Assembly: GCA_028285165.1 (NCBI GenBank)
Contig: JANQQB010000263.1
Span: 1 to 36,204, forward strand
DNA from: Rhodobiaceae bacterium
GTDB lineage: Bacteria; Pseudomonadota; Alphaproteobacteria; Rhizobiales; JANQQB01
Direction of reading: 5' to 3'
Length of the DNA: 36,204 bases
Shown here: positions 8,221-16,264 of the stretch, in pieces
Layout of the letters: the number at the start of each line of letters is the position of its first letter
Position numbering within the stretch: the first letter of the stretch is position 1
Translations under genes and position numbers: made by a program
The notes under the pieces: model-generated
Databases searched by the model: none
What the model was told of the DNA's origin: nothing
The model's input: the letters and a program-made list of their open reading frames with translations, nothing else

Positions 8221-8873
8221 CAGCCGTCGATCCAGACCCCGAGCGCAGCGAAGTCGTCGAAGACGAACGCACCGTCGAACGCCTCGACCGGGCTCTTTCG
8301 ATAGCCGCCGGAATAGAGAGCAAAGCGAACATCGGCCGCCTTCGCGGTCGCGGCATCGGTTTCACTGTCGCCGACAAACAACGCGTCCCCGGCTGGTACG
8401 GTCAGGCCCTTGAGGCAGAAGGACAAAGGTGCCGGATCGGGTTTGAGCGCGGCAACCGATCCACCCCCGACGACGCAGTCAAAGACCGGCGCCAGCCCGA
8501 GCCGTTGCAGCACCTCGTGCGCAAGGTCCACCGGCTTGTTCGTGCAGATGCCAAGCGTACGCCCTTTTGTCCGCAGATCCTCAAGGAGGTCCGCAACGCC
8601 CGGATAGGGCCGCGTCCGTTCCGTCGGTTCATCGGCGTAAAGCGAACGGAAACGCGCAACCGCTTCAGAGCGGAAGGCGTCGTCGGCATCGACTCCGACC
8701 GCATCGAGACAGCGTTCGACGAGTTTCGGGACGCCGTTGCCGATGAACGAAACCACCTGGGCCAGCGACACGTCCGGCAGGCCGCGTTCGGCCAGCATGC
8801 GCGACGCGGCGTGGTGCATGTCCGGTGCGCTGTCAACGAGCGTTCCGTCCAGATCGAAGACGATGGCTTTCAT
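8217..8873 (-). CDS. gph: phosphoglycolate phosphatase (HAD family)
   Basis: A 218-residue HAD-superfamily phosphatase. It shows motif [11 protein letters not shown] (residues 6-15), motif II in CTNKPVDL (about 110) and the Lys/Asp motifs LKPDP (about 145) and [14 protein letters not shown] (about 168). These match Gph, which removes phosphate from 2-phosphoglycolate, although HAD specificities vary. Its start codon overlaps the rpe stop (TGATG), so it is translationally coupled to rpe. The same rpe-gph pairing is common in proteobacteria. Confidence 0.9.
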   Translation of the reverse strand: MKAIVFDLDGTLVDSAPDMHHAASRMLAERGLPDVSLAQVVSFIGNGVPKLVERCLDAVGVDADDAFRSEAVARFRSLYADEPTERTRPYPGVADLLEDLRTKGRTLGICTNKPVDLAHEVLQRLGLAPVFDCVVGGGSVAALKPDPAPLSFCLKGLTVPAGDALFVGDSETDAATAKAADVRFALYSGGYRKSPVEAFDGAFVFDDFAALGVWIDGC

Positions 8874-9571
8874 CAGGCGGCAAGCTGTGCCGATTCGGCA
8901 GCCGCGCGGATCGACCGGATGTTGTCGCCATAGGCGCCCGGCGCGGCCACCGACCCGCCCTTGAAGACGGCGGAGCCGGCCACCAGGACGTCGGCACCGG
9001 CCGCTGCCACGAGCGGCGCGGTCGCCGGCGACACGCCGCCGTCGATTTCGATATGGATCGGCCGGTCGCCGATCATAGCCCTGAGCCGTCGGATCTTTTC
9101 GATCTGGCTGGAAAGGAACGATTGACCGCCATAGCCCGGATTGACCGTCATGACGCAGACCAGATCGATGCGATCGAGAACGAATTCGATCGCTTCCGGC
9201 GGCGTCGACGGGTTGAGCGCGACCCCGGCCCGGCAGCCGAAATCGCGGATCGCCTGCAAGGTGCGGTCGAGATGCGGGCCGGCTTCCACGTGGGCGGTCA
9301 GGATGTCGGCGCCCGCCTCGGCGAAGGCCTTCAGATGCGGATCGACCGGCGCGATCATCAGATGCACGTCCATGACGGTCCGGATATGCGGCCGGATGGC
9401 CTTGCAGGTCTGCGGTCCGAACGTGATTTGCGGAACAAAATGTCCGTCCATGACGTCGACATGCACCCAGTCGGCGCCCTCAGCCTCCACGGCGGCGATC
9501 TCGCGCCCGAAATCCGCAAAATCGGCGGACAGGATGGAAGGCGCGATCTTGATGGACCGGTCGAAGGCCAT
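8873..9571 (-). CDS. rpe: ribulose-phosphate 3-epimerase
   Basis: A 232-residue TIM-barrel enzyme that interconverts ribulose 5-phosphate and xylulose 5-phosphate in the pentose phosphate or Calvin pathway. Recognisable segments are IAPSILSADFADFG (about 8-21), VHVDVMDGHFVPQITFGP, VMDVHLMI, MTVNPGYGGQSF and EIDGGVSPATA, together giving the metal-binding His/Asp set. I chose the ATG at 9571 with AAAGGA upstream; the frame is open 24 codons further. The gene overlaps the gph start by one base. Confidence 0.95.
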   Translation of the reverse strand: MAFDRSIKIAPSILSADFADFGREIAAVEAEGADWVHVDVMDGHFVPQITFGPQTCKAIRPHIRTVMDVHLMIAPVDPHLKAFAEAGADILTAHVEAGPHLDRTLQAIRDFGCRAGVALNPSTPPEAIEFVLDRIDLVCVMTVNPGYGGQSFLSSQIEKIRRLRAMIGDRPIHIEIDGGVSPATAPLVAAAGADVLVAGSAVFKGGSVAAPGAYGDNIRSIRAAAESAQLAA

Positions 9572-9739
9572 GGCGGACGGATCCTTTGAATAAGCGGGCG
9601 ATCGTACCGGTCCTACAGGTCCGGCCGGCTTGTGAACGGCCATCGTCTAGCGTGGGCGTCTCGAAGGCGTCAAGAAACCACGTCGCTTATGCACCGTCCA
9701 GGCGCGACCAGCTTGATCGAAGGCCTGGCGCCCAGCCTC

Positions 9740-10351
9740 CTAAGCAGCTTCGAACATCAACCGGGCGCCGAACGCGGCAAAGGCGGCTGCAAACCCGCGC
9801 CTGATCCAGGCCATGACATTCGGCCGCGATGTGACGTGCGACCGGATCCGCGCGGCAAACACGCCGTAACCGACGAACACGACAAAGGTGATGCCCATAA
9901 AGATCGCGCTCAATGCGATCATCAGCATCAGCGCCCCCGTTTCACCGCTCGTCACGAATTGCGGAAGGAACGCAAGAAAGAAAATCGAAAGCTTCGGATT
10001 CAGGATGTTGATCAGGAAGCCTGTCAGCGCCACACGGCCAAGCGGCTTTTGTTCGGGTTGCGCCGCGATTTGGAGCGGCCCTTGCGCCTGCAGAATCGAC
10101 CACGCCAGATACAGCAGGTAGACAAGACCGGCGATCTTGAACGCATTGAAGATCAGCGCGCTGGTGTGCAAAAGGGCCGCAACGCCGAAAATCGCCGCTG
10201 CCATATGCGGCAGGATGCCGGTCGTGCATCCGGCAGCGGCCGCAATACTGGCCAACGGGCCGCGTGTCAGGCCGATGCCGATCGTATAGATGACCCCGGT
10301 TCCCGGCAGGAGCACGACAATCAGGGACGTCAACAGGAATTCAGCCCACAT
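9740..10351 (-). CDS. LysE/RhtB family amino acid exporter
   Basis: A 203-residue inner-membrane protein with about six hydrophobic segments. The LysE/RhtB signature starts with LLPGTGVIYTIGIGLTRG (about residues 15-32) and continues with GFLINILNPKLSIFFLAFLPQF (about 112-133). Members export amino acids or homoserine lactone-like molecules by proton antiport. The substrate is not predictable. I chose the ATG at 10351 because GGGGAG lies seven bases before it. It begins 11 bases inside the end of the B3/B4-domain gene, so the two are translationally coupled. Confidence 0.92.
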   Translation of the reverse strand: MWAEFLLTSLIVVLLPGTGVIYTIGIGLTRGPLASIAAAAGCTTGILPHMAAAIFGVAALLHTSALIFNAFKIAGLVYLLYLAWSILQAQGPLQIAAQPEQKPLGRVALTGFLINILNPKLSIFFLAFLPQFVTSGETGALMLMIALSAIFMGITFVVFVGYGVFAARIRSHVTSRPNVMAWIRRGFAAAFAAFGARLMFEAA

Positions 10352-11063
10352 CGTTGCGCTCCCCATCGTCCGCGGAATCGAAAAAGGCATCGGGAGACAG
10401 AAGCAATGTGCTGTCGGGCCGCTCGCCAAAGGTTGTCGCGAACGCTTCGCCAAGATCACCTACGAGACGCGCGACATCCTCAGCGGCATCGGCATGCAGC
10501 GCTTCGGCGACGATCAGCGCCCGCCGGGTCTGGCGCGAAACGGCTGAATGACGGCTCTGCCGGTTCGCCCATCGTCTCGCATGGGCGTGACCGGCGGCGT
10601 CGGCAAAAATCACTTCATTCACGTCCGGCGTTTCCGTGTCACCGGAAAAAGCCAGATAGGTTTCGCTTCCGTCTGCTTGGCGAACGGTCAGATTTCCTTC
10701 GATCTTGTCGCGGTCGAATACGGCGATGGGAACCGCGTTGGCGAGAGAGACGGCATTGCAGAGATCGACGAGCGGGTGGATCGAGGGCAATGAACCGTCC
10801 TTGCGAAAACGCCGAAGCAGTGCTTCCGCGGCACACCGGTACTGCGTCGGTTTCAGTCCCATAATGGCATAGGCACGCCGCCAGGCCTGGATTTCGGGAA
10901 ACGCGCCCTCGGACTGTTCCGCCAGTCTTTGACGGGCCCTGTCGAGAAACGGTTGTGCGGCGTGCGAAACATCGGGCTCATCGCTGACCGCACCAAGTGT
11001 CAGGATCCCGGCGGCCCTTTCGGGAAAGGTTTCCTGCATGAAAGGGGAATAGGAAAAACGCAC
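10341..11063 (-). CDS. B3/B4 tRNA-binding-domain protein
   Basis: A 240-residue soluble protein of the free-standing B3/4 family, related to the editing module of the phenylalanyl-tRNA synthetase beta chain. Supporting segments are AWRRAYAIMGLKPTQYRCAAEALLRR (about 60-85), LPSIHPLVDLCNAVSL (about 92-108) and YLAFSGDTETPDVNEVIFAD. Its function is unproven; trans-editing of mischarged tRNA is the usual suggestion. I chose the second of two tandem GTG codons (11063) because GGAGG (11073-11069) lies five bases before it; the GTG at 11066 is the alternative. The LysE exporter gene starts inside its last codons. Confidence 0.85.
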   Translation of the reverse strand: MRFSYSPFMQETFPERAAGILTLGAVSDEPDVSHAAQPFLDRARQRLAEQSEGAFPEIQAWRRAYAIMGLKPTQYRCAAEALLRRFRKDGSLPSIHPLVDLCNAVSLANAVPIAVFDRDKIEGNLTVRQADGSETYLAFSGDTETPDVNEVIFADAAGHAHARRWANRQSRHSAVSRQTRRALIVAEALHADAAEDVARLVGDLGEAFATTFGERPDSTLLLSPDAFFDSADDGERNDVG

Positions 11064-11068
11064 CACAG

Positions 11069-11073
11069 CCTCC
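11069..11073 (-). promoter_or_regulatory. strong Shine-Dalgarno before the B3/B4 gene
   Basis: GGAGG on the minus strand, five bases before the GTG at 11063 and only two before the GTG at 11066. The spacing favours 11063. Confidence 0.5.
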
Positions 11074-11140
11074 GCAAATCAAGTGTTTCGCCAATAGTAT
11101 GGCGGGATCTGACGGAAGCGGATTGAAGGAAATTGCAGGG

Positions 11141-11932
11141 TCAAGCAGACTTGGGGTTCCGGTCACGTCCTGGCGTCAAACCGAATTGCCGTGAGTAGGC
11201 GCGTGTCAAATGGCTCTGGTCTGCAAATCCGGATGCGACCGCGGCCTCTGCAATCGGAACGCCCTCAAGGATAAGCCGCCGCGCCTGCTTGACGCGATGC
11301 TGTGTCAGATAGGCATGGGGTGTGATCCCGACTTCCTTGGAAAAGGTTCTCAGGATCTGGAACTTGCTCATCCCTGCCGTGCGGGCAAAGTCATCCAGCG
11401 ACAGGGGCTCGAACCATTCGTCACGCATCCGGTCCATGACAGCGCAGACCGCCGCGGAGAGCTTAGGCGGCACGGCTTCGGCCACGGTTTCATTCACAAG
11501 ACTGCCCAGGACAAGCGTGACCGATTCCTCGATACGGGCCGGATCGGCATGGTCGCCGGCAAGCGTCTCAATGGCCGAAACGACCAGCCGGCTCATGCCG
11601 GCCCGGCGAAAAACCGGGTCGCGGAACTCGATCTGCGATAACGGCCAACCGGCATAATCGGCAACGACATCCGGCGAGAGAAACGCCATATGCCAGTGCC
11701 GGGGCCGGCCCTTGGACCCCAACCCGTCATGCACTTCACCCGGATTGACCGTGATGACGTCGCCCGCCGAAGCCTCGACGAGCCCCCGTCCGCTCCAGCT
11801 CTCCTGGCCGCCGTCGACGATATAGCCGAACCCGAATTCATCATGGGTGTGACGCGGAAAGCTGCAATCCGAGCAAATGGATATGACGTCGATACCGGGG
11901 ATCGCGGATTTATGTCGGACGGAACGATGCAT
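11141..11932 (-). CDS. AraC family transcriptional regulator
   Basis: A 263-residue regulator. It has an N-terminal cupin-like sensor (about residues 20-75; FPRHTHDEFGFGYIVDGG and VNPGEVHDG) and a C-terminal double helix-turn-helix (about 165-260; SLDDFARTAGMSKFQILRTF, then PIAEAAVASGFADQSHLTRAY). It probably senses a small molecule, perhaps an amino acid, and activates the B3/B4-LysE pair that starts about 77 bases downstream on the same strand. That link is inferred from position; AraC-LysE neighbourhoods are common in proteobacteria. The upstream 317-base gap is shared with a divergent secreted-protein gene. Confidence 0.92.
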   Translation of the reverse strand: MHRSVRHKSAIPGIDVISICSDCSFPRHTHDEFGFGYIVDGGQESWSGRGLVEASAGDVITVNPGEVHDGLGSKGRPRHWHMAFLSPDVVADYAGWPLSQIEFRDPVFRRAGMSRLVVSAIETLAGDHADPARIEESVTLVLGSLVNETVAEAVPPKLSAAVCAVMDRMRDEWFEPLSLDDFARTAGMSKFQILRTFSKEVGITPHAYLTQHRVKQARRLILEGVPIAEAAVASGFADQSHLTRAYSRQFGLTPGRDRNPKSA

Positions 11933-12249
11933 CCGGAAAGACTATCACAGGCGTCTTCCCGTCTTCCAGTAGCGACATGCCGAACGCAGTCCGATGCTTC
12001 CCCTGTTTGTCCGAACACCTATACCGCCTGACGTCGGCGGCCAGGCGTTTCTGTATTTCTGCACGACCGTCATGCATCCGTCCCGGTTCTTCGGTTCGGC
12101 ACGGATCTCCATCTGTTGTCCGCGCCTGTTTCAAGGCCCCCCGGTTAATCGCGGTGCATAGCAACGCAATGGTCGGTGACGCGGGGTTTGGCGTCGAAAA
12201 CCCATTTGGAACAGGGCTTTACGCAACAGAGTCTGCCTAAGGAACGGAA
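11933..12249. other. divergent intergenic region, AraC gene/secreted protein gene
   Basis: About 317 bases with no gene I can support. Short open frames here have no family features. It must hold the promoters of both flanking genes. A good ribosome site (AAGGAACGGAA) sits just before the ATG at 12250. I found no convincing hairpin, repeat or operator. Confidence 0.4.
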
Positions 12250-14091
12250 ATGATTTTGAGATCGTATGTGCTGGGCGGTGTTCTCACGTCCATCGTGTTC
12301 GCCGCCACCCCCGCTTCGGCCCTTCAGTCAAAACTGGAAGACTGCCTGAACGACCCGGTTTCCGGCTGTGCGGACGTCATTGTCGAAAGCCTGCTTTCCG
12401 ATCTTGCCGTGCGCCCTGAAATCGCATCGGAAAGCGACCACGTTTCGCGCATCGCCAACATGCTGTCGCAAACGCCGCGCCTGGCGCAGGCGGAGCGTCT
12501 GGCGACCCATCTGCCGAACGACCAACGCGCCGGCGCGATCGAGCGCCTTGCGGTACGCCATGCGATCCTGGGCCGGTTCGATGAGGCACGGCGGCTGATG
12601 AATACGCTCGACGATGACCGCAGCACGGACAACGTACGCCTGGAAATCGTCCGAACCGCAATGGGAAACGGCGACGAAGCCGCTGCCCAAGCGGTCTTAC
12701 GGGCTATAAAGACGCCTGCCATTCGCGACGGCGCCCTCGGCGCCATGGCCGAGATCCTGCTCCGGCAGAACAAGAGAGACCGGATCATCGATCTGGCGGC
12801 ACAGGTCGAGGACCCGACGATGAGGGTCATCGTCCTGGGCCGCGTCCTGAGCGGCAAACCCAGCCCGAAACTGATTGAGCGCACGATCGACGCAATGGGT
12901 CGGGTCTCCGCACCCGTCGATCGGATCCGCGGTTACAGCCAACTCGCTCTTGCCCTGGCCATACAAAAGAACGCGGACGCGGCGATCGCCTTGTTCCAAC
13001 GGGCCGCGGCGGACCTGGACCGAGCCGATATCGACGAAAAATGGCGACTGCGGGTGCAAAACGAACTCAATGCGCGCCTGGCCGAGGCCGGCCAGGTCGA
13101 ATTGGCCCTCAAGGGCATTGCAAAAATGGAGGATGTAAAGGCCCGGATCAATCTCCTGACCTTCATCGCAAGTCGATGCAGGCGACAAGGCGATATCGCC
13201 AGGGCCGAGGATCTGTTCCAGGAAAGCCTTTCTCTGGCCCGTGCGATCGACGACCCCGTACAGCGCGACAAGGAACTCGCTTTCATTGTCGCGCGCCTTT
13301 CGAAGACCGAGATACCGTTGCGCGATCAGGCCCATGAGATCGCAGCCGCAATCGAGGATTCCAAGCGACGCGGTGAGACGCTGCGGGTTCTCGCGACGCA
13401 TTTCTCGATCGGCGAACAATACGAGCATGCCGAAAAGCTGATGCGCTCCATCGATCACCCGGCGATGCGCGTTCAGGGACTGATGAACCTGGCCTGGGCG
13501 CTCGGTCAGAAGGAAAGGACAACAGACCAGGCAAACGCCATTTTCGAAGACGTCGCGGAAGCGGCAAGCAAAGTCGGCGCGTTTGAAGCCATGGCGGATC
13601 GCACGCGGGAAGCAATCCTCAAGACGGCCGTCAAGCTCGGCGCGTTCGAGACGGGGACGCGCCTTGCACACCGCATCGAGTCCTTGGATCAAAGGATCCT
13701 CGCCCTGACCGATCTCGCACTTGGCATGATCGAAACCGGACAGCCCGAGACCGGCCGCGCGCTTCTGCACGAGACAATCCGCGAGGCCGACAAGGTCCGC
13801 GATGACGGTGCACGCCGCAGTGATCTCGTCTACCGGCTGAGTTTCCGGGCCCATGCGATCGGCGGCCTCGACGAGGTCAGCGCCGTCATCGAATTGATCA
13901 ACGCACCGGACATCCGCCAGCTCTTCCTCTATGAGGTCGCACGCAACTGGCGGAACGAAGAAAGCCGGCGCGACGACGCTCGAACTTTGGTCGAGCGTTT
14001 CGGCTCGGATCGGACAAAGCGGATCTTCCGCGAGCGCCTGATCGAAATCACGCTCCTGCGCGAAGTCTGGAGCAAGGATGCGCCGCAGTGA
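12250..14091 (+). CDS. secreted alpha-solenoid (TPR-like) repeat protein
   Basis: A 613-residue protein with a clean Sec signal peptide, cleavage likely after ATPASA (about residue 24). The rest is built of paired amphipathic helices of 30-40 residues. Recurring patterns are A-x-A-x-x-L and R-x-x-x-L, for example GRFDEARRLMNTLDD, ADAAIALFQRAAADL, GDIARAEDLFQESLSLA, EQYEHAEKLMRSI and GQPETGRALLHETIREA. This is a TPR/SEL1-like solenoid, expected to act as a periplasmic protein-protein scaffold. No catalytic motif is visible. The gene stands alone and is convergent with the M24 gene. I do not recognise a named family. Confidence 0.75.
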   Translation: MILRSYVLGGVLTSIVFAATPASALQSKLEDCLNDPVSGCADVIVESLLSDLAVRPEIASESDHVSRIANMLSQTPRLAQAERLATHLPNDQRAGAIERLAVRHAILGRFDEARRLMNTLDDDRSTDNVRLEIVRTAMGNGDEAAAQAVLRAIKTPAIRDGALGAMAEILLRQNKRDRIIDLAAQVEDPTMRVIVLGRVLSGKPSPKLIERTIDAMGRVSAPVDRIRGYSQLALALAIQKNADAAIALFQRAAADLDRADIDEKWRLRVQNELNARLAEAGQVELALKGIAKMEDVKARINLLTFIASRCRRQGDIARAEDLFQESLSLARAIDDPVQRDKELAFIVARLSKTEIPLRDQAHEIAAAIEDSKRRGETLRVLATHFSIGEQYEHAEKLMRSIDHPAMRVQGLMNLAWALGQKERTTDQANAIFEDVAEAASKVGAFEAMADRTREAILKTAVKLGAFETGTRLAHRIESLDQRILALTDLALGMIETGQPETGRALLHETIREADKVRDDGARRSDLVYRLSFRAHAIGGLDEVSAVIELINAPDIRQLFLYEVARNWRNEESRRDDARTLVERFGSDRTKRIFRERLIEITLLREVWSKDAPQ

Positions 14092-14266
14092 GGGCCATGC
14101 GACCGTGCAGGGCCTTCGGTCCTTGTATGCTCCGGATGACGGCGAGCGGGATCGACACCGACCCGCACGCCGAAGCGTTGCACTTGTGAGGCAGGCGCAG
14201 GAAGCCGTGATCCTGGCCGTCAGCGTCGAGCGGTATCCTCGGCGTCATCGGACAGGCCGGCACGCA

Positions 14267-15475
14267 TCAGTCCTTGACCATCAGCTTGCGCGGAACGCTG
14301 GCAAGGCATTCCGGTCCGGTCTCGCCGATTACGATGCTTTCGGTGATCTCGAACCCCCAGGTGTCCATCCACAGACCGGTCATGAAGTGGAAGGTCATGC
14401 CCGCCTGCAGCACCGTCCGGTCGCCGGAGCGCAGCGACATCGTGCGCTCGCCCCAGTCGGGCGGGTAGGACAGGCCGATTGAATAGCCCGTCCGGTTGTC
14501 CTTGACGATGCCATGCCGGTTCAGGACCGCAAAAAACGCATTGGCAATGTCTTCGCACACATTGCCGGCCCTTGCCGCTTCAAGCCCGGCCTCCAGCCCC
14601 TCCAGAACCGCGGCTTCCGCGTCGAGGAAGGTTTGGGTCGGCCGGCCCAGAAAGACCGTACGCGAGAGCGGACAGTGATAGCGCTTGTAGACGCCGGCAA
14701 TCTCAAAGAACGTGCCTTCCCCGGCCTGCAGCGGCACGTCGTCCCAGGTCAGATGCGGAGCGGACGCATCGGCGCCCGAAGGCAACAGGGGCACCAGGGC
14801 CGGATAATCGCCGCCAAAGCCGAGCGCCGCGTCGTAGCGCAGGCCTGCGGCATAGATATCCGCCACCAGATCGCATTTGCGGTAACCCGGTTCGGCTTTT
14901 TCGAAAATCACCTGATGCATGCGCTCGACCAGCCTCGCCGCATTGCGCATGAAACCGATCTCCGCCGGAGATTTCACCGCCCTTTGCCAGTTGACGAGGC
15001 CGGTTGTGTCGGGGAAGCGGATATCGGGCAACGCCTTCTGGAGGGTGGCGAAGGCCTGAGCGGAGAACCAGTAATTGTCCATCTCAACGCCGACCCGGGT
15101 CGCCTCGCCCCAGCGCCTTGCGATCTCCGCGGCCAGCAATTGCATCGGATGGCGTTCGGTGGACTGCACATAATGGTCTGGATAACCGACGATATCGGCC
15201 TCGCCCATGAACACGGTGCGCCGCGCGCCGTTGGCGTCCTGCCCCCGCCCGAACCAGACCGGATCCCCGTCCAGACCGAGAAGGACGGCCTGATGAACAT
15301 AGAACGACCAGCCGTCATAGCCGGTCAGCCAGGCCATGTTGGAAGGGTCGGAGACGATAAGCACATCGACGCCCCGGTCCTGCATGGCAGAACGGGTCCG
15401 GGCGATGCGGGCCGCATATTCGTCTGCACTGAAGGGCAGCGTCGCAAGGGTCCCGGGTTGGGTATCGTGAAGCAT
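14267..15475 (-). CDS. doeA: M24 (pita-bread) hydrolase, ectoine hydrolase-like
   Basis: A 402-residue protein of the creatinase/aminopeptidase P fold, with an N-terminal creatinase-like domain (about 1-165) and a C-terminal pita-bread domain. Segments MAWLTGYDGWSFYVHQ, LLPSGADASAPHLTWDD, FFEIAGVYKRYHCPLSRT and SYPPDWGERTMSLR resemble DoeA/EutD, which opens the ectoine ring to N-acetyl-diaminobutyrate. Of the two adjacent M24 metal-ligand Asp positions, one is Glu258 and the other is occupied by Pro, so this is not an ordinary metallo-aminopeptidase. From memory, studied EutD uses a glutamate near position 255 as nucleophile, which would fit Glu258. No doeB/C/D partner lies nearby, so the symbol is tentative. 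Confidence 0.8.
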   Translation of the reverse strand: MLHDTQPGTLATLPFSADEYAARIARTRSAMQDRGVDVLIVSDPSNMAWLTGYDGWSFYVHQAVLLGLDGDPVWFGRGQDANGARRTVFMGEADIVGYPDHYVQSTERHPMQLLAAEIARRWGEATRVGVEMDNYWFSAQAFATLQKALPDIRFPDTTGLVNWQRAVKSPAEIGFMRNAARLVERMHQVIFEKAEPGYRKCDLVADIYAAGLRYDAALGFGGDYPALVPLLPSGADASAPHLTWDDVPLQAGEGTFFEIAGVYKRYHCPLSRTVFLGRPTQTFLDAEAAVLEGLEAGLEAARAGNVCEDIANAFFAVLNRHGIVKDNRTGYSIGLSYPPDWGERTMSLRSGDRTVLQAGMTFHFMTGLWMDTWGFEITESIVIGETGPECLASVPRKLMVKD

Positions 15476-15922
15476 GAGTCAATTTCCGAAATCGGCACGC
15501 GCACCGCGCGCGAGCATCGGCTGGCGGGCGGCGTTCGCGATGGCATTATCCCGAACGCCGGTCCCCATCAAATCGGCATAGTCGCGGCATCGCAAGGACG
15601 GCCCCTGCCCGCCGGAAGTGTTCTCGCCAAGCTCGTCAAACGGCGTATCCGGTAAAACAAGGTCGCCTTCGGATGCGGCACACCGTTCTGATAGGGAGGC
15701 TGGATGGTTCGCTCCGAGATCTCCAGCAAAACATATACCCGCCCTTATCGCGGGTACCTTCGATATGGTTGCAATCGATCGGCGGCTGGGGCATGCGTTT
15801 CTTTCAGGAAACGTGGCGGCCATTGCGCATCCTTTCAAACGGGACATGAGAAGCATGGCAAGGTCACGGGACCGAGCGACCGGACCGGGACTTCGTCTTG
15901 TCGGTGCCGGTCGGTGCGTTAT
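15476..15922. other. intergenic region upstream of tRNA-Leu
   Basis: About 447 bases without a supportable protein gene. It should contain the M24-gene promoter (minus strand) and the tRNA promoter. A stem-loop TACCCGC (15736-15742)/GCGGGTA (15750-15756) with a seven-base loop lies in the middle; it has no U-tract and its role is unknown. The open frame beginning at 15704 runs through the tRNA and is rejected below. Confidence 0.4.
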
Positions 15923-16009
15923 GCGGACGTGGTGGAATTGGTAGACACAAGGGACTTAAAATCCCTCGGAGCATGCTCTGTGCGGGTTCGAGTCCCGCCG
16001 TCCGCACCA
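15923..16009 (+). tRNA. tRNA-Leu (anticodon UAA)
   Basis: An 87-base gene. The acceptor stem GCGGACG pairs with CGTCCGC, and discriminator A and an encoded CCA follow. The anticodon stem GGGA/TCCC encloses the loop CTTAAAA, giving anticodon TAA at 15957-15959 (reads UUA/UUG leucine codons). A long variable arm, as expected for class II leucine tRNA, and the T-arm GGGTTCGAGTCCC are present. A run of six T follows directly and may end transcription. The accessory glycan gene cluster begins about 250 bases downstream. Confidence 0.97.
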
Positions 16010-16264
16010 TTTTTTGTCTCACGGCCGCAGGCCTCCGACGGGGCGGGCTGACCGCCCGGCGCCCGGTCGGGCTTGCGAACCCGGCGTGTTCGAGGGAGCG
16101 CCACTGTGGCGGAACATTGTTGCCCGCGACCAAAGCATACCGGGAGAGTGATCCGAGAATAATATGTGCCGCTGGCAAGTGTTCGGGTCCGTAACTCGGA
16201 CGCGAATTGTCCAGATATATTGGCCTGACAGCTCCACAGTAGTCATTTCAGCGTTCCGACCGTA
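16010..16264. other. intergenic region between tRNA-Leu and the glycan cluster
   Basis: About 255 bases. The first six are a T-run ending the tRNA transcript. The next 80 are very GC-rich with short inverted GC blocks, and the last 130 are less GC-rich and should hold the promoter for the gene at 16265. I found no duplicate of the tRNA 3' end, so no attachment site is called. Confidence 0.35.

Noticed and set aside
9632-10864. A 410-residue plus-strand open frame
   Set aside because: It lies antisense across the LysE and B3/B4 genes, both of which have clear family motifs.
11977-12240. An 87-residue plus-strand frame between the AraC gene and the secreted repeat protein
   Set aside because: Its composition is rich in Arg, Ser and Cys without hydrophobic pattern, and it has no ribosome site.
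14513-15655. A 380-residue plus-strand open frame
   Set aside because: It is antisense to the well-supported M24 gene and has Arg/Gly/Pro-rich shadow composition.
15736-15756. Stem-loop as a riboswitch or terminator
   Set aside because: A single 7-bp hairpin without a U-tract or conserved RNA features is too little to name.
15704-16051. Open frame with a good ribosome site that runs through the tRNA-Leu gene
   Set aside because: Its middle (VVELVDTRDLKSLG) is the well-known false translation of a leucine tRNA, and the rest has no family features.
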